A stretch of DNA of 6,588 nt from Actinobacteria bacterium UBA3086 (GTDB taxonomy: Bacteria; Actinomycetota; Coriobacteriia; Anaerosomatales; UBA3086): assembly GCA_002367305.1 (NCBI GenBank), contig DFBG01000153.1:1-6588 (forward strand), in the 5' to 3' direction. Below the pieces are notes generated by a model, which was given only the letters and a program-made list of their open reading frames with translations, was not told the origin of the DNA and searched no databases. The position numbers and the translations under genes are program-made. Position 1 is the stretch's first letter. Each line of letters starts with the position of its first letter. Below are positions 1 to 6,213 of the stretch, in pieces.

Positions 1-1
1 G

Positions 2-127
2 GCGCTGGTTTCCACGATGGCACCCAGCGCGCTGATCTACGACGGCCGCAACTGCCTGAATCCAGAAGCGATTCGAACAGCAGGTGCAACATACGTTGGC
101 GTGGGTCGCCCGCAAATAGGGGCATGA
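2..127 (+). CDS. Nucleotide-sugar (UDP-glucose type) 6-dehydrogenase, C-terminal fragment
   Basis: This is the 3' end of a gene whose start lies beyond the left edge. The second reading frame from base 2 stays open for 41 codons and stops at TGA 125-127. The peptide contains IYDGRNCLNPEAIRTAG followed by ATYVGVGRP. The DGRN...P-E...G-x-x-Y-x-G-[VI]-GR pattern is typical of the C-terminal NAD-linked domain end of UDP-glucose/GDP-mannose dehydrogenases, which oxidise a nucleotide sugar to its uronate for surface polysaccharide synthesis. The stop overlaps an ATG at 124 (ATGA) that is in frame with the next gene, mqnE. This shows tight packing and possible read-through into the menaquinone operon, although the two functions are not obviously linked. 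Only about 41 residues are visible, so substrate (UDP-glucose or another NDP-sugar) cannot be decided. Confidence 0.8.
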   Translation, partial: ALVSTMAPSALIYDGRNCLNPEAIRTAGATYVGVGRPQIGA

Positions 128-160
128 ACCTTTCAGAACGAGAACACTCATCACCTCTTC

Positions 161-167
161 AAGGAGG
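161..167 (+). promoter_or_regulatory. Ribosome binding site deciding the mqnE start
   Basis: AAGGAGG lies 4 nt before an in-frame GTG at 172. It is the only strong Shine-Dalgarno sequence near the start of mqnE and favours GTG 172 over the upstream ATG at 124, which is preceded only by a weak AGGGG two bases away. The spacer is slightly short, so ATG 124, coupled through the ATGA overlap with the upstream stop, is not excluded. Confidence 0.65.
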
Positions 168-171
168 ACCT

Positions 172-1290
172 GTGTCCCACTTCTATCTGAATGACCCGGC
201 CCTAGAGTCGATCGGCGAGAAGGTCCTCGCTGGTGAACGGCTGTCCCGCGAGGATGGCATCGCCCTCTACAAGAGCCGCGATCTCGTCGGCGTCGGTCAG
301 TTGGCGGACTTCGTCCGTCGGCAGCAGAACGGCGACCGGGTCCACTTCATGGTCAATCGCCATATCAACCCCACCAATGTATGTCGCAACCGCTGCAAGT
401 TCTGCGCATTCGCCCGCAGCGAGGGCGAAGAGGGCGCATACGCAATGACGCTCGACGCCATTGTCGAGGCCGCGATCGAGGGTGCCAACGACGGTGCGTA
501 CGAGGTCCACATCGTGAGCGGACTGCACCCCGAGTGGAGCTACGAGTTCTACGTGGACATGGTGCGCCGCGTACGAAACGCGATCCCCAAACATGTCATC
601 GTGCAGGCATTCACCGCCGTCGAGATCGAGCATATGGCCATCATCGCCGACAAGAGCACGCTCGAGGTCCTGCGCGATCTTCAAGAGGCCGGGCTCGACG
701 CGCTGCCCGGCGGTGGCGCAGAGATCTTCTCGGACCGCACGCGTGCCGCCGCGTGGGACAAGAAGACCACGAGCGATGTGTGGCTGCGCATCCACGGCGA
801 GGCACACTCTCTGGGCATAAAGACGAACTGCACCATGCTGTACGGCCATATCGAGACCGTTGAGGAACGCGTGGATCACCTCATCACGCTGCGCGAACAG
901 CAGGACAAGAGTGGGGGCTTCCTGGCCTTCATCCCGCTCGCGTTCCACCCGGCCAACACCGAGCTCGAGGACCTACCCGGAACCACGGGCTTCGATGACC
1001 TGAAGACGCTTGCCGTCGCACGCCTCATGCTCGACAACATCCCGCACATCAAGGCGTTCTGGATCATGATCGGGCTCAAAATGGCGCAACTCTCGACCGC
1101 CTTCGGAGTCGATGACATCGACGGCACGGTCGTCGAGGAGAAGATCACCCACATGGCGGGCGCCACAACACCGGAGGCGCTGTCCAAGGACGACCTCGTG
1201 AACATGATCCGCGAGACCGGTCACACGCCCGTGGAGCGGGACACTCTCTACGACTACGTGAAGGTATACGACGCCGATGTCGGCGAGTAA
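172..1290 (+). CDS. mqnE: Aminofutalosine synthase MqnE (radical SAM)
   Basis: First radical SAM enzyme of the futalosine menaquinone pathway. It adds the 5'-deoxyadenosyl radical of SAM to 3-[(1-carboxyvinyl)oxy]benzoate, giving 6-amino-6-deoxyfutalosine in the cytosol. Numbered from GTG 172 (372 aa, a usual length), the [4Fe-4S] motif NVCRNRCKFC supplies Cys71, Cys75 and Cys78 (CxxxCxxC). The family blocks SGLHPEW (116-122), LPGGGAEIFSDRTR (178-191) and FGVDDIDGTVVEEKI (311-325) follow, and the C-terminus has TPVERDTLYDYV. It resembles the downstream mqnC paralogue throughout. NRHINPTNVC before the cluster and HPEW rather than HPKL separate it from MqnC. The start is a choice: GTG 172 has a good AAGGAGG, while ATG 124 would add 16 residues unlike the family. 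The stop TAA overlaps mqnA by 14 nt. Family assignment is firm; the start is less so. Confidence 0.93.
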   Translation: MSHFYLNDPALESIGEKVLAGERLSREDGIALYKSRDLVGVGQLADFVRRQQNGDRVHFMVNRHINPTNVCRNRCKFCAFARSEGEEGAYAMTLDAIVEAAIEGANDGAYEVHIVSGLHPEWSYEFYVDMVRRVRNAIPKHVIVQAFTAVEIEHMAIIADKSTLEVLRDLQEAGLDALPGGGAEIFSDRTRAAAWDKKTTSDVWLRIHGEAHSLGIKTNCTMLYGHIETVEERVDHLITLREQQDKSGGFLAFIPLAFHPANTELEDLPGTTGFDDLKTLAVARLMLDNIPHIKAFWIMIGLKMAQLSTAFGVDDIDGTVVEEKITHMAGATTPEALSKDDLVNMIRETGHTPVERDTLYDYVKVYDADVGE

Positions 1291-2125
1291 CGTGCGCCCT
1301 CGCCTCGGCCATATCCAGTTCCTGAACTGCCTGCCGCTCTACTACGGGCTGGTCAAGAACGACGTACTACTCGACGTGGACTTGGTGCAAGCCGCGCCCA
1401 AGGACCTCACGCGCATGCTACTCGACGGCAGACTCGACATCGCGCCGATCCCAGCCATTGAATACGCCCGCAATGCGAAGGATCTGGTGCTGCTACCCGA
1501 CATCGCGATCTCAAGCGACGGAGAGGTGCAGTCGATCCTGCTGCTATCCAAAGTACCCGTCGATGAACTCGACGGCGCCCGGGTCGCGCTCACGAACACC
1601 TCCCGCACCTCCCAGGTGCTCACGCGCGTGTTACTCCAGAATCACTGGGGAGTCACGCCCGAATATGTGGAGATGCCCCCGGATCTCCCTGCCATGCTGC
1701 GCGACGCCGACGCAGCCCTCCTCATAGGCGACGAGGCGTTGCGGGCGTATTGGGAACACGACGAGGGCCTTCATGCCTGCGACCTAGGCGAAGTCTGGAC
1801 GCAATGGACCGGGCTGCCCATGGTATACGCCGTCTGGGCGGTGAGGCGCGACTACGCCACGAACGAAGCTGATGCCCTGTCGCACGTCGCCCGCGCCCTC
1901 ACCGGTTCGCTCGCGTACTGTCGCGAGAACCTCGATGACATCTCGGAATATGCGGCGCGATGGGAGTCCTTTCCCGTCGGCCACTTTCGCTCGTACTTCA
2001 ATGCGCTGCAGTTCCGCTTCGAGTCCCGCTATCGTGAAGGACTCGCCCGCTATCTGGCCGAAGCGCATGCGATCGGTCAGCTGGAGAGCGTTCCCGCCAT
2101 TGAGATCGTGGAGGTCTCCTCATGA
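1277..2125 (+). CDS. mqnA: Chorismate dehydratase MqnA
   Basis: Converts chorismate to 3-[(1-carboxyvinyl)oxy]benzoate, the MqnE substrate, and so commits chorismate to menaquinone. The 282-aa protein has the MqnA/MqnD periplasmic-binding-like fold signature without a signal peptide, fitting a cytosolic enzyme. Blocks seen are NCLPLYYGL (17-25), LDIAPIPAIEYAR near 53-65, ISSDGEVQSILL (78-89), NTSRTSQVL (107-115), LIGDEAL (149-155) and LGEVWTQWTGLPMVYAVW (170-187). These match MqnA rather than MqnD. The ATG at 1277 lies inside the end of mqnE (14-nt overlap), which suggests translational coupling; only a weak, distant GAAGG precedes it. A GTG at 1292, in frame just after the mqnE stop, would give a shorter start close to the conserved RLGHIQFLN and is a possible alternative. 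The stop overlaps the mqnC start (ATGA). Confidence 0.94.
   Translation: MSASNVRPRLGHIQFLNCLPLYYGLVKNDVLLDVDLVQAAPKDLTRMLLDGRLDIAPIPAIEYARNAKDLVLLPDIAISSDGEVQSILLLSKVPVDELDGARVALTNTSRTSQVLTRVLLQNHWGVTPEYVEMPPDLPAMLRDADAALLIGDEALRAYWEHDEGLHACDLGEVWTQWTGLPMVYAVWAVRRDYATNEADALSHVARALTGSLAYCRENLDDISEYAARWESFPVGHFRSYFNALQFRFESRYREGLARYLAEAHAIGQLESVPAIEIVEVSS
2110..2115 (+). promoter_or_regulatory. Ribosome binding site of mqnC
   Basis: GGAGGT within the last codons of mqnA lies 6 nt before ATG 2122 and 9 nt before a second in-frame ATG at 2125. Both starts are compatible. The site and the ATGA overlap with the mqnA stop point to coupled translation. Confidence 0.7.
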
Positions 2126-3222
2126 TGGACACGGATACCACGCGGGAACTCGCGATCGCAGCTGGCTCCGGTGAGCACCGCCTGACTGACGACGAGGCGC
2201 TGCTACTGCTCTCGTCGGCAGAGCTGCTCGATCTGGGTGCGGCGGCCACTACGATGCGCCAGCGACTGCACCCTGGCGACGAGGTCACCTTCATCGTCGA
2301 CCGGAACGTGAACTACACCAATGTATGCGTGTCGAAATGCCGATTCTGTGCTTTCTATCGCGACCTCGATGAGCCGGACGCATACGTGCTCTCGCGCGAG
2401 CAGCTGGATGAGAAGGTCGCCGAGACGCTCGATCTGGAGGGGACGGCCATCCTGCTCCAGGGCGGCATGCACCCCAAGCTGGGCATCGACTGGTATGAGG
2501 ACATGCTCCGCAGCATCAAGTGCGCGCATCCGGAGATCCACGTCCACGGCTTCGGCCCCCCTGAGATCGTACACATCGCCCGCGTGTCCGATCTCTCTGT
2601 GCGCGACACCCTCATACGGCTGCGGAACGCCGGCCTCGACTCCCTGCCGGGTGGAGGGGCGGAGATCCTCTCGGATCGAGTGCGAGCATACTCGTCGCCC
2701 AAGAAGGCGACGGCCACCGAGTGGATCGGCGTCATGCGACAGGCTCACGAGATCGATATGTCCACGACGGCCACCATGATGTTCGGCGGTGCAGAGACCG
2801 TTCAAGAACGCGTGGAGCATCTGCGCAGGATCCGCGACCTGCAGGATGAGTCAGTCGCGGCGGGTCGTGTGGGCTTCCGTGCGTTCATTCCCTGGTCGTT
2901 CCAGCCGGGCAACACCGAGCAGGGCGGGCAGACCGCCACAAGCTGGGAGTATCTGCGTATGTTGGCCATCTCGCGTCTCTATCTGGACAACGTACCCAGC
3001 ATCCAAGCGTCATGGGTGACGCAGGGCGACAAGATCGGGCAGGTGGCACTTGCTTTCGGTGCCAATGACATGGGCTCGACTATGATCGAGGAGAACGTGG
3101 TGGCTGCAGCCGGTGTACGTTTCAAGGTTGGCCGGGACGAGCTCGTATGGCTTATCCGCGAGGCCGGCTTCACCCCTGTGCAACGCGACACCCTCTACCG
3201 TGAAGTCAGACGCTTCGGATAG
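2122..3222 (+). CDS. mqnC: Cyclic dehypoxanthinyl futalosine synthase MqnC (radical SAM)
   Basis: Second radical SAM enzyme of the pathway. It uses a 5'-deoxyadenosyl radical to cyclise dehypoxanthinyl futalosine (DHFL) to cyclic DHFL, releasing 5'-deoxyadenosine and methionine. The 366-aa protein has an N-terminal helical segment (LTDDEALLLLSSAELLDLG), then DRNVNYTNVCVSKCRFCAFY with cluster ligands Cys69, Cys73 and Cys76. GGMHPKLGIDWYEDM (114-128), SLPGGGAEILSDRVR (174-188), the FIPWSFQPGNT block (255-265) and FGANDMGSTMIEENV (312-326) are MqnC-type family blocks. HPKL and WSFQPGNT distinguish it from MqnE. ATG 2122 overlaps the mqnA TGA and has GGAGGT at good spacing; ATG 2125 would also work. 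Its substrate requires prior removal of hypoxanthine from futalosine, which makes the MTAP-like gene 31 nt downstream of special interest. Confidence 0.94.
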   Translation: MMDTDTTRELAIAAGSGEHRLTDDEALLLLSSAELLDLGAAATTMRQRLHPGDEVTFIVDRNVNYTNVCVSKCRFCAFYRDLDEPDAYVLSREQLDEKVAETLDLEGTAILLQGGMHPKLGIDWYEDMLRSIKCAHPEIHVHGFGPPEIVHIARVSDLSVRDTLIRLRNAGLDSLPGGGAEILSDRVRAYSSPKKATATEWIGVMRQAHEIDMSTTATMMFGGAETVQERVEHLRRIRDLQDESVAAGRVGFRAFIPWSFQPGNTEQGGQTATSWEYLRMLAISRLYLDNVPSIQASWVTQGDKIGQVALAFGANDMGSTMIEENVVAAAGVRFKVGRDELVWLIREAGFTPVQRDTLYREVRRFG

Positions 3223-3242
3223 TCTCATCCATAGACGACGTC

Positions 3243-3247
3243 AGGAG
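3243..3247 (+). promoter_or_regulatory. Ribosome binding site deciding the start of the MTAP-like gene
   Basis: AGGAG abuts ATG 3248 directly, leaving no spacer, but sits 6 nt before an in-frame GTG at 3254. The spacing therefore favours GTG 3254 as the true start, two codons downstream of the ATG. Confidence 0.6.
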
Positions 3248-3253
3248 ATGCCC

Positions 3254-4156
3254 GTGTCCGCACAGTCCATACCCCGCGCCCAGTTCGGCATCTGTGGCGG
3301 CTCCGGCACGCTGTCCTTCCCCTTCCCTGCCGGACTCGATGACGAGCGCGTCACCGTGTTGGCCGACGACCTCGTGTTCGACACGCCGTTCGGTCGCTCG
3401 CCCGTGTTCACTCACTTCCGCGTCGACAGCGCGTACGGTCCTCGCGACGTACTCAGCGTCAAGATGCACGGCTGGCGACGTGGCGTGAAGCGCGCTGACG
3501 CCTCGCTACAGACGTTCTGGGTGTTTCATGAGGCCGGTGTCACCAAAGTGCTAGCGGATGGCGGCGTAGGCTCACTGAATCACCTCTTGGACCCTCGCGA
3601 CATTGTCATCCCCAATGATTTCATCGACCTGTCCATGAAACAGGACATCTACGTCCGCGGTGACCACCTGTTGATCATGCGTCGGCCTGTCTGCGCGAAC
3701 CTCTCCGGCCAGTTGTACAACGCAGCGAGTGAGGTCTTTGAGCGCGTCTATGGGCGGGGTACCTACACCGTCACCGACGGTCCTCGATTCGAGTCGATCG
3801 CCGAGGTGGACTATATGAAGCGACTGGGCGGTGACGTCATCGGGCAGTCCTTCGCGCCCGAGGTCTTCTTGGCTCGCGACATCGGTGCGTGCTATGCGGG
3901 CATCTACATCGTCGTCAACTATGGCGAGGGAGTGGTTCGCGAGTGGGAGCATGACGAGCTCAAGACAATCTTCTTCGATGAGTCCACGACAATCGCACGC
4001 TGCGTAATCGATACCGTCAGCTCCACTGATCTCAACACTCCCTGTGAGTGCGCCGAGTATCGCAAGCCAAGCCTCCTGGGCATCCCTGATGAACGCCCCG
4101 AGCACGAGCGTCCTCACTCTCCTGTCAACGGAGAAGAAGGGGCGGGCACGTGCTGA
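3254..4156 (+). CDS. Diverged MTAP/PNP-fold nucleoside-cleaving protein, candidate futalosine nucleosidase
   Basis: A 300-aa protein (from GTG 3254) of the MTA phosphorylase / purine nucleoside phosphorylase superfamily. Seen in order: FGICGGSGTL (11-20), FDTPFG (42-47), VKMHG (69-73), GGVGSLNHLLDPRDIVIPNDFID (103-125), TDGPRFES (174-181), APEVFLARDIGACYAGI (201-217) and VVNYGEG (220-226). Human MTAP, recalled from memory, has ARHG, the HTIMPSKVNYQAN block, TTACGSL, NMTTVPE and ATDYD at the matching places. Here the Arg before HG is Met71, the HTIMPSKVNYQAN block is absent, the Thr-Ala pair before xGSL is Gly103-Gly104, the ribose-contacting Met is Gln198, and the first Asp of DYD is Asn222. 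Loss of phosphate ligands suggests altered or hydrolytic chemistry; Asn fits a 6-oxopurine such as the hypoxanthine of futalosine. A charged, proline-rich tail follows CECAEY (264-269). The end overlaps the deaminase gene by 7 nt. It would probably be annotated as MTA phosphorylase by homology. Fold is confident; the futalosine role is inference. Confidence 0.8.
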   Translation: MSAQSIPRAQFGICGGSGTLSFPFPAGLDDERVTVLADDLVFDTPFGRSPVFTHFRVDSAYGPRDVLSVKMHGWRRGVKRADASLQTFWVFHEAGVTKVLADGGVGSLNHLLDPRDIVIPNDFIDLSMKQDIYVRGDHLLIMRRPVCANLSGQLYNAASEVFERVYGRGTYTVTDGPRFESIAEVDYMKRLGGDVIGQSFAPEVFLARDIGACYAGIYIVVNYGEGVVREWEHDELKTIFFDESTTIARCVIDTVSSTDLNTPCECAEYRKPSLLGIPDERPEHERPHSPVNGEEGAGTC

Positions 4157-5448
4157 TCTCGGCGGATTGGGTCGTTCCCGTATCAGGTCCACCCATCAGA
4201 GACGGCGCGATTCGGGTCGATGCATCCACGATTGCCGACATCGGCCCACGCGACGAGCTCATCGAACGCCATCCGCACGTGACATGCACGGATTTCCCAG
4301 GCTGCATCATCACCCCCGGACTCGTGAATGCGCACACGCATCTCTCTCTCACCGTACTCGAGGGCCTCATCCCGCCCCAGGAGTTCCACGAGTGGATAGG
4401 CCGTATACCGATAGCAGTGCGCGCACTGAACCGCGACGATCTTGCGGTCTCTGCGTCCCTTGGTGCGATCGAGTGTCTCATGGCCGGAACCACCGTGGTG
4501 GGCGATATCGCCTACGGCCCGGAAGCTCCTGCCGCAGCGTCCGACAAAGGTGTGGCCGGGATGTTCTTCTGGGAGGTTCTCGGCATAGGCGGAAACGATC
4601 TCGAGAAACAACTGCAGCAGGACGATTTCCCGGACAGCCCTCCCAAGTCCTGCGCCGGACGTGCCCGATGCGGTCTCTCTCCTCATGCTCCGTACACGTC
4701 CGGCCCTGAGCTCCTACGTGCAGCGCGACGACTCACGCGAGAGCACAACTCCGGCTTTGCCGTCCATATCGCGGAATCCCCGGCCGAGGTTGAGCTGATC
4801 ATGGACGGAACCGGGGCCCTGTCGCATCTCGCGCTGCGACTCGCCTCGGGCTTCAGCGCACCCGGCCTCACTCCGGTTCGCTACCTGCACTCACTCGACG
4901 CACTTGAAGGAACGGTGGCCATCCACTGTGTGCACGTACCACCGTCGGACATCCGCCTGCTCGCCAACAACGCGCAAGGTGTCGTGTTCTGCCCCCGATC
5001 CAACGACTATCTCCACACTGGCCTTGCTCCCATCACAAGGCTCATGAATGCGGGAGCGCGAATCGGGCTCGGAACGGACTCCTCGGCGAGCAACACCGAT
5101 CTGGACTTGCTCAAGGAACTGCGCGCACTCATTGACCGCGCGCCCACCATCTCATCGGAGCGCGCACTGCGGATCGTCACCATCGAAGGAGCAGAGGTCC
5201 TCGGCCTCGACAACTCGTTCGGAAGCCTGGAGGAAGGCAAGCAGGCGGATCTGGCGATCTGGCACATGCCTGGAACGAGCGATCCCATACGGGACCTCGT
5301 GCATCATGGTAGTGGCGATTCCATCGAAGCAGTCATGAGCGCTGGACTATGGAGAGTACGAAGCGGCCAGCCCGCGTTCCCGACTCGGAACATCGAACTG
5401 GCCGCGCGTGAAGCCACTTCCAAAGCCGCCAAGGCCCTCAAGGGCTGA
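4150..5448 (+). CDS. mqnX: COG0402-type amidohydrolase, probable aminofutalosine deaminase
   Basis: Metal-dependent deaminase of the amidohydrolase superfamily (SAH/MTA/5'-deoxyadenosine deaminase group), 432 aa. It has the N-terminal beta-sandwich strand region, then PGLVNAHTHLSL with metal ligands His62 and His64, SPHAPYTSG (177-185), VHIAES with His206 and Glu209, HCVHV (259-263), and GLGTDSSASN with Asp310. The C-terminal GSLEEGKQADLAIW (358-371) closes the small domain. Family knowledge: these enzymes deaminate 5'-modified adenosines to inosines. In an mqn operon containing MqnE, conversion of aminofutalosine to futalosine is the likely job. 5'-Deoxyadenosine made by MqnC, or MTA/SAH, are alternative or additional substrates. 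The start is GTG 4150 (7-nt overlap with the previous gene), preceded by a GAAGGGG stretch about 7 nt upstream. Superfamily and deaminase type are confident; substrate is inferred from context. Confidence 0.85.
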   Translation: MLISADWVVPVSGPPIRDGAIRVDASTIADIGPRDELIERHPHVTCTDFPGCIITPGLVNAHTHLSLTVLEGLIPPQEFHEWIGRIPIAVRALNRDDLAVSASLGAIECLMAGTTVVGDIAYGPEAPAAASDKGVAGMFFWEVLGIGGNDLEKQLQQDDFPDSPPKSCAGRARCGLSPHAPYTSGPELLRAARRLTREHNSGFAVHIAESPAEVELIMDGTGALSHLALRLASGFSAPGLTPVRYLHSLDALEGTVAIHCVHVPPSDIRLLANNAQGVVFCPRSNDYLHTGLAPITRLMNAGARIGLGTDSSASNTDLDLLKELRALIDRAPTISSERALRIVTIEGAEVLGLDNSFGSLEEGKQADLAIWHMPGTSDPIRDLVHHGSGDSIEAVMSAGLWRVRSGQPAFPTRNIELAAREATSKAAKALKG

Positions 5449-5491
5449 CAGCGACGATCATCGACCCTGGAGGGCCGGTGATCGGATAGCT

Positions 5492-6199
5492 CTAAACCTC
5501 ACCCAGGTACGTCTTGCGCACCAACTCGTTGGTGAGCAGCTCCTTGCCCGGACCCTCGAGCACGACCTTGCCCGTCTCCAGGACGTAGCCACGGTTCGCA
5601 ATTGAGAGCGCCATGTGAGCGTTCTGCTCCACCAGCAGGATCGTCATGCCCTCCTTGTTGAGGCGCACGATGGTCTCGAAGATCGTGTCGACGATGACCG
5701 GTGCCAAGCCCATGGATGGCTCATCCAGCATGAGCAGCGCGGGCCTTGCCATCATGGCGCGGCCCATCGCAAGCATCTGCTGCTCGCCGCCGGACAGCGT
5801 GCCGCCCTTCTGGTTCTTGCGCTCACGCAGACGCGAGAAGAGATCGAACACTCTCTCCATGTCCGACGCGATCTCCGCCTTATCGTTGCGCAGGAACGCC
5901 CCCATATCGAGGTTCTCCTGCACTGACATCTGCGGGAAGATGTGGCGACCCTCCGGCACCTGAATGATGCGCTTCGCCGTCACCTCGTGAGACAGCATGC
6001 CGCTCACAGTCTCGCCCTGGAAGACGACCTCACCCTCGGCTGGATGCAGCTGACCGGAGATGGTCTTGAGCGTCGTCGACTTGCCGGCACCGTTGGCACC
6101 GATCAGTGTGACGATCTCGCCCTCGTTGACCTCGACTGAGATGCCTTTGAGGGCTTCGATCTGGCCGTAGAAGGTATGTATGTTGTTTACCTTGAGCAC
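5492..6199 (-). CDS. livF: Branched-chain amino acid ABC transporter ATPase LivF
   Basis: One of the two cytoplasmic ATPases of a high-affinity branched-chain amino acid (Leu/Ile/Val type) importer. The 235-aa protein is of usual LivF length. Visible motifs are Walker A GANGAGKST (34-42), Q-loop region IIQVPEGRHIFPQMSVQENL (78-97, a LivF hallmark), signature LSGGEQQ (135-141), Walker B LLMLDEPSMGLAP (155-167) and the H-loop LVEQNAHMAL with His195. The end is YLGEV, as is typical. The start is GTG at 6199-6197 with AGGAGG (complement of 6208-6213) 8 nt upstream; that site overlaps the livG stop codon, so the two are coupled. Permeases and the binding protein are not in the window. Related family members carry urea or amides, so the substrate is not certain. 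Its 3' end converges on the menaquinone operon. Confidence 0.93.
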   Translation of the reverse strand: MLKVNNIHTFYGQIEALKGISVEVNEGEIVTLIGANGAGKSTTLKTISGQLHPAEGEVVFQGETVSGMLSHEVTAKRIIQVPEGRHIFPQMSVQENLDMGAFLRNDKAEIASDMERVFDLFSRLRERKNQKGGTLSGGEQQMLAMGRAMMARPALLMLDEPSMGLAPVIVDTIFETIVRLNKEGMTILLVEQNAHMALSIANRGYVLETGKVVLEGPGKELLTNELVRKTYLGEV

Positions 6200-6207
6200 G
6201 TTATGGC

Positions 6208-6213
6208 CCTCCT
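6208..6213 (-). promoter_or_regulatory. Ribosome binding site of livF
   Basis: On the - strand AGGAGG lies 8 nt before the livF GTG start and overlaps the livG TAG stop (TAGGAGG). This supports the GTG start and translational coupling of livG and livF. Confidence 0.75.

Noticed and set aside
202..948. 248-aa open frame on the - strand opposite mqnE
   Set aside because: It mirrors the high-GC codon structure of mqnE, has no recognisable domain, and mqnE is firmly identified on the + strand.
3113..3253. Upstream extension of the MTAP-like frame into mqnC
   Set aside because: It would overlap mqnC by 110 nt, has no ribosome binding site and encodes residues unlike the family; AGGAG at 3243-3247 marks a later start.
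3572..4192. 206-aa open frame on the - strand opposite the MTAP-like gene
   Set aside because: Shadow of the real gene; composition is that of an antisense frame and no motif is visible. The other antisense frames opposite mqnC and the deaminase (2203-2820, 4183-4686) were rejected for the same reason.
4044..4709. 221-aa + strand frame, Arg/Ser/Pro-rich
   Set aside because: Overlaps the deaminase in another frame and has the Arg-rich composition of an out-of-frame high-GC shadow.
5433..5491. Possible bidirectional terminator between the deaminase and livF
   Set aside because: Only a short GCCC-TCAA-GGGC stem at the end of the deaminase gene and a CCCT/AGGG pair with a 2-nt loop are visible; neither is followed by a T run on either strand.
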